In this document: one piece after another, positions 1 through 8,725 of the stretch
How the letters are laid out: every line of letters starts with the position of its first letter
Numbering within the stretch: position 1 is the stretch's first letter
Origin: Henriciella pelagia
GTDB lineage: Bacteria > Pseudomonadota > Alphaproteobacteria > Caulobacterales > Hyphomonadaceae
DNA: 64,000 bases
Reading direction: 5' to 3'
Assembly (NCBI RefSeq): GCF_002088945.1
Contig: NZ_NCSU01000011.1
Coordinates: 124,001-188,000, forward strand
Made by a program: the position numbers and the translations under genes
Notes under the pieces: model-generated
What the model saw: only the letters and a program-made list of their open reading frames with translations
The model's database searches: none
What the model was told of the DNA's origin: nothing

Positions 1-823
1 GACCGGCCTTCCCGGTCTGCTGGATGAACCCGGGCAGGCGCCAGAAACCGATCGTGCTTGGTGACACAAAACGGTCCAGCAGAGTATCGGGATCAAGGTC
101 GGTAGGAATGGCGAGGCTGGGCAGCCGCTCGGGCGGCGACCCTGGAATATTCTCCACAATGTTTTCGATCTGCCAGAAGCCATCGATGATGCGGGCCCGT
201 TCGGCATCAATCCGGCGGACGAAGTTGAAACGCTGGGTGGGGCGGCCATCGACGAAGACCCGGCCTTCCTCCAGCAGTTTCACATTCTCGAAGACCTGGC
301 CCGTACTGTCGACGGACTCTGCATGGATCACGATCTGCGTATTCCCGTCGCCTTGCCGCAGCCAGACATCCGTGCGGCTGGAATCAGGCTGCACGCCGCC
401 GGACATCAGGATCGCGTTTCGCGTTTCCTCGAACTGGTTTGAAAGGCGCGAGCCAAGCGGGTTCAGCACGCCGACCGCAAACAGACCAAGCAGGACAGAC
501 ATCACAATGAGCGGCTGCAGGAACTGCCAGGCCGACATGCCCGTCGCGCGAATGACCGACAGTTCCGAGCGTTTGTTGAGCCGGCTGAATGCCATCATCG
601 CCGCGACAAGGATCGCGAATGGCAGGGTCTCCTCGATCAGTCCGGGAAGCTTCATCGCAGAAAGCTGCACGGCCTGCATTGGAGACAGGTCGACGTCTCC
701 GCCCACCGTGCGCAGCTGCTCGACAACATCGACCAGCAGGATGGTCACGACAAAAATCGTGATCACCAGGGCGAGGCTGGTCACGCACTGCATGAAGATG
801 TAGCGCTGGATCCGGTTGAGCAT
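1..823 (-). CDS. lptG: LPS export permease LptG (partial, 3' end cut by window edge)
   Basis: LptG is one of the two inner-membrane permease subunits of the LptB2FG transporter that extracts lipopolysaccharide and passes it to the LptC-A-D bridge. Translating from the ATG at 823 gives MLNRIQRYIFMQ, then a hydrophobic segment, a second hydrophobic stretch near residues 60-75 (LPFAILVAAMMAFSRLN) and the RSELSVIRATGMSAWQ motif, which is the coupling-helix region conserved in YjgP/YjgQ proteins. The ATG overlaps the lptF stop in an ATGA, so the two are translationally coupled in the order lptF-lptG. The frame stays open to base 1, so the periplasmic domain and C-terminal membrane helices lie partly outside the window. 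Confidence 0.93.
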   Translation of the reverse strand, partial: MLNRIQRYIFMQCVTSLALVITIFVVTILLVDVVEQLRTVGGDVDLSPMQAVQLSAMKLPGLIEETLPFAILVAAMMAFSRLNKRSELSVIRATGMSAWQFLQPLIVMSVLLGLFAVGVLNPLGSRLSNQFEETRNAILMSGGVQPDSSRTDVWLRQGDGNTQIVIHAESVDSTGQVFENVKLLEEGRVFVDGRPTQRFNFVRRIDAERARIIDGFWQIENIVENIPGSPPERLPSLAIPTDLDPDTLLDRFVSPSTIGFWRLPGFIQQTGKAG

Positions 824-1929
824 CAGCGCGTGACCCCCTGGACCCTGTGGGCGGGCTTCAGCCGCCATTTGAAGAAGATCATCGCCAGAACCAGCAAGGT
901 CCCGAGCGGAACGAGCCACTGTCCGAAATTGACCATCACATTGTCAGCACTCGCCGACTGGATGGTAAGCTGGACCATGACGAGGCCGATCGCGCCGGTC
1001 GTCGCGAACACGATCCGGCGGTTATACCCGCGTCGATTGAAATCACCGCCCAGCACAGCCATGATCGCGATCAGCGCCATGGTGATACTGACAAGCGGGG
1101 TCGTCAGCCTGGCATGCGCCTCAGCGACAAATTTGTCGGCGTCCTGAATCTGCTGGTAATTGGTGCGGTCAATATTGACGAGTTCGTGCAGGTAGCGGTC
1201 CGACGCCTTCAGCACAACGGCGCCGCGGTCTTCCATGAAGGGGGTAAGATCGAAGGTTGACTGGTCGAAATCGAGGATGCTGAGCGCCCCATTGGAATCA
1301 GTCTGGTGGATCTGGCCTTCCCACATCACGATGCTTGGCGAACCGTCAACTTCGACGAAACGGCCGCGCTGGGCGAGATAGTCCCGCGCATCCTGGCGAT
1401 TGTCCGAAATCAGCACGCCGATAAGGTCACCGCCGCGTGATTCGCGGGCGAACACGGTGAGATCATCACCGGCCTTGGTGAACTGTCCGGGCCGGACGAG
1501 AGATGTGGCGAGATCGGCGCGCGCTTCGGTGACCGTTTCGCGCAGGGCGCGTTGCGCGGTCGGCTGGACCCAGAGATTGACCGCAAGCAGGGCGAGCGCA
1601 GCAAGGACTGCAAGCCGGATGATCGGCGATGCGATCTGCCATCGCGTCATGCCAGCGGCGCCGGCCACAACGATTTCATTATCCCGGTGGAGCTTGTTCA
1701 GCGACCAGATGGTTGCGACGAAAATGGCGAGTGGCGTCAGCAAAGCGATGATCTGCGGAGAGCCAAGCGCCACGACATAGAAGAAGGTCAGCGCCGATTG
1801 CCGGTTCTCGATGATCAAATCGGTCTGCGACAAGCCCTGCGCCAGAATGGCAAGCAGGGTCAGGCCGCCGACAATTACGACAACAGAGCGGAACACTTGC
1901 TTGAAGAGATAGCTCTGGATGCGATTCAT
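823..1929 (-). CDS. lptF: LPS export permease LptF
   Basis: Partner permease of LptG in the LPS-extracting ABC transporter of the inner membrane. At 368 residues it has family length and layout: an N-terminal helix (about 14-34), helices near 55-75 and 100-120, a large periplasmic beta-jellyroll in the middle, and three hydrophobic segments in the last 100 residues (starting near TTPLVSITMALIAIM). The NKLHRDNEIVVAGAAGMT stretch is the conserved cytoplasmic coupling region. It is transcribed divergently from pepA with about 95 bp between the start codons and overlaps lptG by 3 bp. The LptF/LptG assignment rests on gene order, since the paralogues are similar. Confidence 0.93.
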   Translation of the reverse strand: MNRIQSYLFKQVFRSVVVIVGGLTLLAILAQGLSQTDLIIENRQSALTFFYVVALGSPQIIALLTPLAIFVATIWSLNKLHRDNEIVVAGAAGMTRWQIASPIIRLAVLAALALLAVNLWVQPTAQRALRETVTEARADLATSLVRPGQFTKAGDDLTVFARESRGGDLIGVLISDNRQDARDYLAQRGRFVEVDGSPSIVMWEGQIHQTDSNGALSILDFDQSTFDLTPFMEDRGAVVLKASDRYLHELVNIDRTNYQQIQDADKFVAEAHARLTTPLVSITMALIAIMAVLGGDFNRRGYNRRIVFATTGAIGLVMVQLTIQSASADNVMVNFGQWLVPLGTLLVLAMIFFKWRLKPAHRVQGVTR

Positions 1930-2024
1930 GGGCGAGTCAGGTGCTATTTTTTGCTCTGCGCCTTGCCTAGCGAGTTGATTGGCGCGCGTCGATGTTTAGT
2001 TTCGGCAACAAACGGAGTTTATTC

Positions 2025-3491
2025 ATGAAAATTGCTTTCGCAGAACAAGTCGATGCAGACATCGCTGCTTTTGTTGTCGACGAGAATGGAACGCTGCCTG
2101 CAGCAGCCAGATCACTGGACGAGGTCAGTGATGGCCTGCTGACCGAAGCGCTTGAACAGGAGCGCTTCACGGGCAAGCTTGGCCAGCAGGCTTATGTCGT
2201 CTTGTCGAAATCCGCCCCTTCGCGCCGTGCCGTCCTGATTGGCGGTGGCAAGCCCAAGGAACGCGATGCCCGGGCACAGGAAAAGATCGGCGCACTTCTG
2301 GTGAAGACCCAGGCCAATAGCGGCTTCAAGTCACTGGCGCTTCATGTGGATGATATCGATACAGCGACACACGCTGCGCAGGGCGCAGAGCTTGCTGCCT
2401 ACCGCTTCGACGACTATTTCACCAAGCTCAAAGCGGAGGACAAGCCCAGCCTCAAGACGTTCACGGTCGTTGTGCCTGACGCCAAAGCGGCTAAGACAGC
2501 ATACGCGCCGCTCGCAGCCGCAGCAGCCGGCACGGCGCTCGCCCGCACCCTGGTAAACCTTCCGCCGAACGACCTCTATCCGGAATCCTATGCCAACCGC
2601 ATCAAGGCGCTGGAGAAGGAAGGTCTCGAAGTTCAGATTCTCGGCGAAGCCGAAATGGAGAAGCTGGGGATGGGCTCACTGCTCGGTGTCGGCCAGGGCA
2701 GTGTCAAGGAATCCAAGCTCGCCATTATGAAGTGGAATGGCGGCAAGTCCGGCGATGCGCCCGTCGCGCTGGTTGGCAAGGGCGTCTGCTTTGACACCGG
2801 CGGCATCTCCATTAAGCCCGGACCAGGCATGGAAGACATGCGCGGCGACATGGGCGGCTCTGCAGCAGTGGTCGGCACGATGCTGTCGCTCGCCAAGCGG
2901 AAGGCAAAGGCGAACGTCGTCGGTCTCGTCGGTCTCGTCGAGAATATGCCCGACGGAAATGCCATTCGTCCCGGCGATATCCTGAAATCGGCCTCCGGTC
3001 AGACTATCGAAGTCCAGAACACCGACGCTGAAGGCCGTCTCGTGCTCGCTGATGTGCTCTGGTACGCGCAGGAATTCTACAAGCCAGAGGCGATTGTTGA
3101 TCTCGCGACCCTGACCGGCGCGATCGTCATCTCCCTCGGCCATTACCATGCAGGTCTTTTCACCGATGATGATGGCATGGCGGAAGGCTTGACCAAGGCA
3201 GGCCTCGAAACCGGCGAGCGCGTATGGCGATTGCCGCTCGGCCCGGAATACGACAAGCTTCTCAAGTCGAAATTCGCCGACATGCGGAATATTGGCGGAC
3301 GCCCAGCCGGCTCGATCACGGCCGCGCAATTCCTCAAGCGCTTTATCCGCGACGGTCAGAAGTGGACCCACCTCGACATCGCAGGCGTCGCCTGGGTCGA
3401 AGGCGAGAAGTCGCCGCTTGATCCAAGCTGGGCGTCCGGCTACGGCCCGCGCCTCCTCGATCGCTGGATTGCGGACAATTACGAGGCTTAG
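2025..3491 (+). CDS. pepA: Leucyl aminopeptidase (M17)
   Basis: Cytosolic dinuclear-metal exopeptidase that removes N-terminal residues from peptides; relatives can also act in site-specific recombination. The 488-residue product carries the M17 signatures: CFDTGGISIK at about 255-264, with the metal-binding Asp and Lys, and the family motif NTDAEGRL at 332-339. The N-terminal macro-like domain and C-terminal catalytic domain are both complete. I chose the ATG at 2025 rather than the in-frame ATG at 1992 because CGGAG sits at 2013-2017 with suitable spacing. It is followed three bases later by holC, the usual pepA-holC order, and is divergent from lptF. Confidence 0.95.
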   Translation: MKIAFAEQVDADIAAFVVDENGTLPAAARSLDEVSDGLLTEALEQERFTGKLGQQAYVVLSKSAPSRRAVLIGGGKPKERDARAQEKIGALLVKTQANSGFKSLALHVDDIDTATHAAQGAELAAYRFDDYFTKLKAEDKPSLKTFTVVVPDAKAAKTAYAPLAAAAAGTALARTLVNLPPNDLYPESYANRIKALEKEGLEVQILGEAEMEKLGMGSLLGVGQGSVKESKLAIMKWNGGKSGDAPVALVGKGVCFDTGGISIKPGPGMEDMRGDMGGSAAVVGTMLSLAKRKAKANVVGLVGLVENMPDGNAIRPGDILKSASGQTIEVQNTDAEGRLVLADVLWYAQEFYKPEAIVDLATLTGAIVISLGHYHAGLFTDDDGMAEGLTKAGLETGERVWRLPLGPEYDKLLKSKFADMRNIGGRPAGSITAAQFLKRFIRDGQKWTHLDIAGVAWVEGEKSPLDPSWASGYGPRLLDRWIADNYEA

Positions 3492-3493
3492 GA

Positions 3494-3964
3494 TTGAGCG
3501 AGACCGGCAAGCCTGAATGGTGGTTCTACCATCTCAAGCGCACCACGCTTGAGCAAGCGGCTGGTCCATTGCTTGAGAAATGCCTGGAAAGGGGCTGGCG
3601 CGTCCTCGCCGTCAGCCCCGATATCCGTCGCCGAGGCGCGCTCGATCAGGCGCTCTGGAAATATGACGACCAGAGTTTCCTGCCGCACGGCCAGGCGGAA
3701 GCAGCAGGTCTCGATCCGGCACGCCAACCCATTCTGATCGCCGAAAAGAGCGACAATCTCAACGAAGCCGCTGTCGCCCTCTTGATGGATGGCGCGGATA
3801 TGGCGATACATGCTCCTTATGAGCGGTGCATGGTGATGTTTGATGATGGCGACATGCCTGTGCGCAACAAGGCGCGTCAGCTCTACAAGTCCGCTTCGGA
3901 TGCCGGCCTTACGACCCGATACTTCCAGCAGACCGAGCAGGGCGGCTGGAAAGAAGCGGGCTAG
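3494..3964 (+). CDS. holC: DNA polymerase III chi subunit
   Basis: HolC (chi) links the clamp loader to single-stranded DNA-binding protein in the replicative holoenzyme. The 156-residue product shows the family pattern: an early EWWFYHL strand, the VLAVSPDIRRR stretch, DQALWKYDDQSFLPHG with the conserved W and FLPH, and a C-terminal KARQLYKS helix. The start is a TTG two bases after the pepA stop, so translation probably continues from pepA. Its TAG stop interlocks with that of the convergent small membrane protein gene in CTAG at 3961-3964. Confidence 0.9.
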   Translation: MSETGKPEWWFYHLKRTTLEQAAGPLLEKCLERGWRVLAVSPDIRRRGALDQALWKYDDQSFLPHGQAEAAGLDPARQPILIAEKSDNLNEAAVALLMDGADMAIHAPYERCMVMFDDGDMPVRNKARQLYKSASDAGLTTRYFQQTEQGGWKEAG

Positions 3965-4152
3965 GAGTTCGGTTTCCCACCTGCCGGCTTCGACAGCAAA
4001 AGCACCGCAAGTGATACGAGGGTAATGATACCGAGCGTGCCGAGGATTTCGCGGCCATAATCAGGCAATGTACCCGTCCACAGCCAGATGACGGCATAGA
4101 CCGCCGAAATCATCAGGGCGAGGGCGATCATCAGCCGCAATATTCCGGTCAT
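3961..4152 (-). CDS. Small two-helix membrane protein, unknown function
   Basis: A 63-residue protein with two hydrophobic segments (about residues 4-26 and 35-55, the latter GTLGIITLVSLAVLLLS), separated by a short loop with GTLPDYGREI, and a polar KPAGGKPNS tail. A good Shine-Dalgarno, AAAGGAAA, lies just upstream of the ATG at 4152, which supports a real gene. It is convergent with holC, with 4 bp of shared stop codons, and divergent from ndk. I do not recognise a family; similar short double-span proteins are common next to holC or ndk in this class. Confidence 0.6.
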   Translation of the reverse strand: MTGILRLMIALALMISAVYAVIWLWTGTLPDYGREILGTLGIITLVSLAVLLLSKPAGGKPNS

Positions 4153-4292
4153 GCTGGTTTCCTTTCGAATCCGTGCCGTGAACCATTTAGCCTAGCCGAT
4201 GCGCGTCTTCGTGTCAGCCAGCTGTTGCCCCCGGCGCGCGGTCCAGCTATAGGCCGCGCCAAGCATTTCACCTGATAAACAAGGAGCCGTTC

Positions 4293-4715
4293 ATGGCTAT
4301 CCAGCGTACATTTTCCATCATCAAGCCGGACGCGACCGAGCGCAATCTGACCGGCGCCGTCAACGCGGTGATCGAGAAGGCCGGACTGCGCATTATTGGC
4401 CAGCGCCGCATCAAGATGACGCGCGAGCAGGCCGAACGCTTTTACGACGTTCACAAGGAACGTCCGTTCTTTGGCGAACTCGTCGACTTCATGACCTCAG
4501 GCCCCGTGGTTGTTCAGGTCCTCGAAGGTGAGAACGCCGTCAAAGCCTATCGCGATGTCATGGGCGCCACCAACCCGACCGAAGCGGCAGACGGCACCAT
4601 TCGCAAGCTCTTTGCAAAATCGATCGGCGAAAACTCCGTCCACGGCTCCGACAGCGAAGAGAATGCAGCGATCGAGATCGCGCAATTCTTCAGCCTGGCC
4701 GACATTGTCGGCTAA
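4293..4715 (+). CDS. ndk: Nucleoside diphosphate kinase
   Basis: Transfers the gamma phosphate between nucleoside di- and triphosphates through a phosphohistidine, keeping NTP and dNTP pools balanced. The 140 residues match the family along their length: TFSIIKPDA near the start with Lys11, and the active-site NSVHGSDS with His117. An AAGGAG ribosome site lies at 4280-4285 before the ATG at 4293. The gene stands alone and ends in a strong intrinsic terminator about 25 bp downstream. Confidence 0.97.
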   Translation: MAIQRTFSIIKPDATERNLTGAVNAVIEKAGLRIIGQRRIKMTREQAERFYDVHKERPFFGELVDFMTSGPVVVQVLEGENAVKAYRDVMGATNPTEAADGTIRKLFAKSIGENSVHGSDSEENAAIEIAQFFSLADIVG

Positions 4716-4734
4716 GCTTGTCAAAAACGATTGA

Positions 4735-4769
4735 AAAAAGGCCCTGTCGCTTGCGGCGGGGCTTTTTTG
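4735..4769 (+). terminator. Intrinsic terminator of ndk
   Basis: GCCCTGTCGC at 4741-4750 pairs with GCGGCGGGGC at 4753-4762 (two G-U pairs; the innermost pair opens to give a tetraloop), followed directly by a run of six T at 4763-4768. It sits about 25 bp after the ndk stop and separates it from the BLUF gene. Confidence 0.88.
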
Positions 4770-4836
4770 TATAGGTAAACCTGCATTAACCGATGCGGGC
4801 CAGAGTCCGAGGTGAATTCCCTGCAGGTCTTAGAGA

Positions 4837-5274
4837 ATGCAACGCCTCATCTATACGAGTTCGGCGCGATACAACCTCAAGCCGTCGCACATCAACGATA
4901 TCCTGGGGCACGCGCGAGCAAACAATCGCAATGTCGGCATAACCGGCCTGCTCGTCTTTCATGAAGGGGTGTTCCTTCAGGTTCTCGAAGGTGAGCACAG
5001 CACGCTGACGCAGCTTTATGCTCGTATCCGTCGTGACTGGCGCCACACTGATTGCAAGGCCCTGCTGGCTGAACCCGTTGCAGCACGCATGTTTCCGGAC
5101 TGGACCATGGCCTATCGTCCTGGAGAGGCCCTTGAAGCCATGCAGACGCGACTCCTCGGCGACATCATGTCGGTGGTGGGTAGCTGCAAGTCCGGTGAGT
5201 TCGAAGACCATCCCATGCTGAATGTCTATCTGCGTGCGTTTGTCACCAGCGTCAGGATGCGGGACGCCGCGTGA
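4837..5274 (+). CDS. BLUF-domain blue-light sensor protein
   Basis: A 145-residue protein that is essentially one BLUF (FAD-binding blue-light sensor) domain. The photocycle residues line up with those of AppA: Tyr6 in LIYTSSAR, Asn30 before GITG, Gln48 in FLQVLEG, and the W89/M91 pair in FPDWTMAY. The spacings 24, 18 and 41 equal those I recall for AppA Tyr21, Asn45, Gln63 and Trp104. About 40 residues follow the core, presumably capping helices; there is no EAL, GGDEF or cyclase output domain. The partner is unknown. Its last 23 bp overlap the convergent purN end. Confidence 0.92.
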   Translation: MQRLIYTSSARYNLKPSHINDILGHARANNRNVGITGLLVFHEGVFLQVLEGEHSTLTQLYARIRRDWRHTDCKALLAEPVAARMFPDWTMAYRPGEALEAMQTRLLGDIMSVVGSCKSGEFEDHPMLNVYLRAFVTSVRMRDAA

Positions 5275-5845
5275 TCTGCCGGCAGGCTTCAGCAAGTGCG
5301 TCCGGATAGAGCTTGTGTTCTTCGATCAGAACGCGCTCCGCCAGCGATTCCGCTGTATCGTCCTTCAGGACAGGAACCCGCGCCTGCGCGATCACGTCCC
5401 CCTCGTCGACACCTTCGGTGACCCAATGCACCGAACATCCGGCTTCTTCATCACCGGCCGCGATGGCGCGTGCATGCGTATCGAGCCCCGGATATTTCGG
5501 CAGGAGGGATGGATGAATATTGATGAGCCGGCCCGACCAACGGCCCACAAACCACGGCGTCAGGACCCGCATGAAGCCGGCCAGCGCAATAATCTCGATG
5601 CCGCGCTCCTGCAGGGCTCTGTCCATGGCGCGCTCGAAGCTTTCGCGATCTTCGAAGTCGCGGTGCGGAATGGCAAGCGCTTCGACGTCGGCCCGTCGTG
5701 CCGTATCAAGTCCCGCTGCCGACGTTTTGTTCGACAGGACCAGTCTGGCTTCGGCCGGGTAACCGGGCTCAGACGCTGCTTCCAGCAACCGCTCCATATT
5801 GGTGCCGCGCCCGGAAATCAGGATGGCAAGCCGCAACCGGCTCAC
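5252..5845 (-). CDS. purN: Phosphoribosylglycinamide formyltransferase (GART)
   Basis: Third step of purine synthesis: transfers the formyl group of 10-formyl-tetrahydrofolate to GAR. The 197 residues include the phosphate-binding SGRGTN at 11-16 and the catalytic triad Asn109, His111 (INIHPSLLP) and Asp147 (TEGVDEGD). Translation starts at a GTG that overlaps the purM TGA as GTGA, so it is coupled to purM. Its 3' end overlaps the BLUF gene on the other strand by 23 bp. Confidence 0.95.
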   Translation of the reverse strand: MSRLRLAILISGRGTNMERLLEAASEPGYPAEARLVLSNKTSAAGLDTARRADVEALAIPHRDFEDRESFERAMDRALQERGIEIIALAGFMRVLTPWFVGRWSGRLINIHPSLLPKYPGLDTHARAIAAGDEEAGCSVHWVTEGVDEGDVIAQARVPVLKDDTAESLAERVLIEEHKLYPDALAEACRQITRRPAS

Positions 5846-6867
5846 TTCTCGGAAACCTCGCCAATGATCACAGGTCTCTCGCCAAGGTCGGAAAGCTCGC
5901 TCACAATCTCATCAACATCTTGCGGGGCGACAGCAAAGACGAGCCCGATACCCATATTGAAAGTCCGGTGCATTTCGTCCTCATCAACCCGGCCTTCCGA
6001 CTGAAGCCAGTGGAACACGTCCGGCGCTGTCCAACTCGAGCGGTCGAATCGGGGCGTCAGATGGTCGGGTAGCATACGGGGCACGTTCTCAGTGAGACCG
6101 CCGCCCGTAATGTGCGCGAGGCCCTTGATCCTGCCCCCCTTGATGAGAGGCAGGGCAGCCTTCGAGTAGAGCCGGGTCGGCGTCAGAAGCGCCTCGCCCA
6201 ATGTTCCCGCTCCGAAAGGCGACGCCGCGTCCCATTTCAGGCCTGTGCGCTCCACAATGCGGCGTATCAGCGAATAGCCATTCGAGTGCGGTCCGGAGGA
6301 GGCGATACCGATGAGGACATCGCCGGCCTTCATGTCGCCCATGCGTGGCACGATATCGGAACGCTCGACCGCGCCGACCACGAACCCGGCCAGATCATAA
6401 TGGCCTGGCGGATACATGCCGGGCATCTCGGCCGTCTCGCCGCCAACCAGCGCGCAGCCGGCCTGCTTACACCCCTCCGCAATGCCGGAAATCACCGCCT
6501 CAGCGATGCCTCCCTCCAGCTTTCCGCAGGCGAAATAGTCGAGAAAGAAGAGCGGCTCAGCTCCCTGCGCCAACACGTCATTCGCGCACATGGCGACGAG
6601 GTCGATGCCGACAGTGTTATGAATGCCTGTATCGAAGGCCAGCATGAGCTTTGTGCCGACGCCATCTGTTCCCGAGACGAGGACCGGATCGGACCAGCCA
6701 TCCTTCTTCAGGTCGAACAGGGCACCGAACCCGCCGAGCCCACCCATCACGCCAGCGCGCCTGGTCGCCTTGGCGAGGGGAGAGATGGCGTCGACGAGGC
6801 GTTCGCCTGCCTCAATATCGACACCGGCATCCTTATAAGAAAGCGGAGTATTGTCTTTGGTCGTCAT
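5842..6867 (-). CDS. purM: Phosphoribosylformylglycinamidine cyclo-ligase (AIR synthetase)
   Basis: Fifth step of purine synthesis, ATP-dependent ring closure of FGAM to AIR. I take the ATG at 6867 (MTTKDNTPLSYKDAGVDIEAG, 341 residues) because family members begin just before SYKDAGVDI; the longer frame back to 6975 has no homologous look. Signature stretches include SGTDGVGTKLMLA, VGIDLVAMCANDV, GGETAEMPGMY and AHITGGGLTENVPR. It is the first gene of a purM-purN operon, divergent from the DUF2066-hdaA-ppk-ppx group across about 110 bp. Confidence 0.96.
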   Translation of the reverse strand: MTTKDNTPLSYKDAGVDIEAGERLVDAISPLAKATRRAGVMGGLGGFGALFDLKKDGWSDPVLVSGTDGVGTKLMLAFDTGIHNTVGIDLVAMCANDVLAQGAEPLFFLDYFACGKLEGGIAEAVISGIAEGCKQAGCALVGGETAEMPGMYPPGHYDLAGFVVGAVERSDIVPRMGDMKAGDVLIGIASSGPHSNGYSLIRRIVERTGLKWDAASPFGAGTLGEALLTPTRLYSKAALPLIKGGRIKGLAHITGGGLTENVPRMLPDHLTPRFDRSSWTAPDVFHWLQSEGRVDEDEMHRTFNMGIGLVFAVAPQDVDEIVSELSDLGERPVIIGEVSEK

Positions 6868-6979
6868 GGATGAGCGCGTTAGCATGAGCGTCCTGCTTCT
6901 GCCAGTCACAACAAGCGGTTCCAGAGACCGGGTTGGCCTGCTAGGAAGGACCGGGTGCGGATTCGAGAAAGGCATGCAG

Positions 6980-8002
6980 ATGATTCGAGTGTTGATTGTG
7001 AGCCTGACCGTCCTGTTTGGCCTTGCAAGCGCTGCACATGCGCAGATCCGCGAAGTCTATACGATCCGTGACATCCCGGTCGACGAAACCGCCGCATCTG
7101 TCATCGAGGCTCAGCAACGTGCCTTCACCTCCGCACGCATCATGGGGGCCTACCGCCTGATCGACCGCCTGACGCTGCCACAGGACCGCGCAGGCAAGAT
7201 CACACCAGGCATGATCGATGCTGAAACAGCAAATCGCCTTGCGGCTGCCGTGGACGTCGAGGAAGAGACACGCGGCGGCGGACGATATGTCGGCAAGATC
7301 GCAGTGGTCTACAATCCGGTCATGGTTCGTACCTTCCTCGAAGAGCGCTCCATCCCGTATGTGGACAGTTCTGCCCCGCGCGCCGTCGTATTCCCAGTGT
7401 CTGACCAGGTTGACAGTTTCGCCTGGGCTTCCGCATGGCCCGAACAGTCGCAGGGTAGACTCGCACCGTTCACCGTGTCGCGCTCCAGCGCCATATCGGC
7501 CGATGCGGGCTGGTTCGCGATGCGCCCTGAAGTGGAAGCCTCAGACGCCCGCCGCGCCATTAAGGCGATCCTGAGAGGCAACATGGGTGCCTTCCGCGTG
7601 GATCTCGTCTCCGTCACGGCCGCGGGCGAAATTGAACTTGGTTCAACCGGCTCCGCGCCGACTCTCGAAGAGGCCGCCATCGCAGCTGCTGAAACGTTGG
7701 ACGCGATCTGGAAGGATCAGTCGATCATCCGGACGACGACACGGACGCCGGCTCGTTCCACAGTCTTCTTCACCTCTCTCGTCGAATGGAACACGCTTCG
7801 CACTGCACTTGCGCGTTCCCCGCTGATATTCGATTTCGCGGTGGAAGGTCTTTCAAAGGAAGGGGCTGTCGTGAAGTTTGTTTATGCCGGTGATGAACAG
7901 AGGCTTGTCAGCAATCTTCGCGAACGCGGGATAACCCTTGACCCGGATATGATGGGCTGGGTTATGACGTCGGCAGTCTCCCAGTATTCTGACGCCGAGT
8001 GA
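6980..8002 (+). CDS. DUF2066-family exported protein
   Basis: A 340-residue protein of the DUF2066 family, commonly found just before hdaA in Alphaproteobacteria; its function is unknown. The start at 6980 gives a clean signal peptide (MIRVLIVSLTVLFGLASAAHA-Q), and GAGAAAGG lies at about 6965-6972 with a usable spacer; the ATG at 6974 is too close to that site. Family features seen are AFTSARIMGAYRLIDRLTLP near the mature N-terminus and the YVGKIAVVYNPVMVRTFLEERSIPY segment. The last third is less distinctive. It ends three bases before the hdaA TTG and is probably cotranscribed with it. Confidence 0.82.
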   Translation: MIRVLIVSLTVLFGLASAAHAQIREVYTIRDIPVDETAASVIEAQQRAFTSARIMGAYRLIDRLTLPQDRAGKITPGMIDAETANRLAAAVDVEEETRGGGRYVGKIAVVYNPVMVRTFLEERSIPYVDSSAPRAVVFPVSDQVDSFAWASAWPEQSQGRLAPFTVSRSSAISADAGWFAMRPEVEASDARRAIKAILRGNMGAFRVDLVSVTAAGEIELGSTGSAPTLEEAAIAAAETLDAIWKDQSIIRTTTRTPARSTVFFTSLVEWNTLRTALARSPLIFDFAVEGLSKEGAVVKFVYAGDEQRLVSNLRERGITLDPDMMGWVMTSAVSQYSDAE

Positions 8003-8005
8003 AGA

Positions 8006-8725
8006 TTGACCGCTTCTGAAGACAAGCCGAAGAAAAGTCGCCAGCTCAAACTCGACTTCCCTGAATCTGTTCTGACGCTGGAAACGCTTTCTGTCACGGC
8101 ATGCAACCGGACGGCGATCGCGACGCTGAAGCGCTGGCCTGACTGGCGCATGCCTGCGCTTGCCCTGGTTGGCGGGCCAAAATCGGGTCTGACCACGGCG
8201 GCCGCCGCCTGGACTGAGCATGCAGGCGGCGTGCTCTTGTCGGCCAAGGCGTTCGACAAGTTGTCCCATAAGAAACTTGAAAAACTGGCCAGCCAGCCCT
8301 TCGCGATCGACGTCGCGCAGGATGTCCGCAATGAGGACAATCTGCTTTCGGCGATCAATCTCACAGCGCGCGCAGGCGGGTCACTGCTCCTCACAGGAAA
8401 TACTGCGCCGGCCCAGTGGCGCGTGAAGCTTCCGGATCTGGCATCGCGTCTTAAATCCATGACGCTGGTCGAACTCGCACCGCCTGACGACGAGATGGTC
8501 TCCATCCGGCTGAAACGGGCCATGAAGCGCCGCTACCTGAAACTGCCGAGTGAAGTTGAGACTTACCTCCTCGCCCGCATTGAGCGCAGCTACATTGCCA
8601 TAGAAACTTTCGTTGAAAATCTTCACGAGATGATAGATGGCCGTGAGGTAACCGTTCCGCTCAGCCGGGAAGTTCTGGATGAGATGGACGGAACGCGACC
8701 GCTATTCGAAGATGAGGATGACTGA
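8006..8725 (+). CDS. hdaA: HdaA, DnaA-related regulator of replication initiation
   Basis: Hda-type proteins bind the beta clamp and stimulate ATP hydrolysis on DnaA, resetting the initiator. The 239-residue product has a clamp-binding motif at the N-terminus (QLKLDF, residues 13-18), a DnaA-like P-loop GGPKSGLTT at 56-64, and a C-terminal region with RLKRAMKRRYLKLP and ERSYIAIETFVENLHEM, like the sensor-2/lid helices of DnaA. The start is TTG, three bases after the previous gene. The Walker B region is degenerate (AIDVAQDV), as usual for Hda. The stop overlaps the ppk start by one base. Confidence 0.9.
   Translation: MTASEDKPKKSRQLKLDFPESVLTLETLSVTACNRTAIATLKRWPDWRMPALALVGGPKSGLTTAAAAWTEHAGGVLLSAKAFDKLSHKKLEKLASQPFAIDVAQDVRNEDNLLSAINLTARAGGSLLLTGNTAPAQWRVKLPDLASRLKSMTLVELAPPDDEMVSIRLKRAMKRRYLKLPSEVETYLLARIERSYIAIETFVENLHEMIDGREVTVPLSREVLDEMDGTRPLFEDEDD

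Noticed and set aside
24-803. Long plus-strand ORF of 259 codons
   Set aside because: It is the antisense shadow of lptG; its translation is low-complexity Arg/Ser and matches no family.
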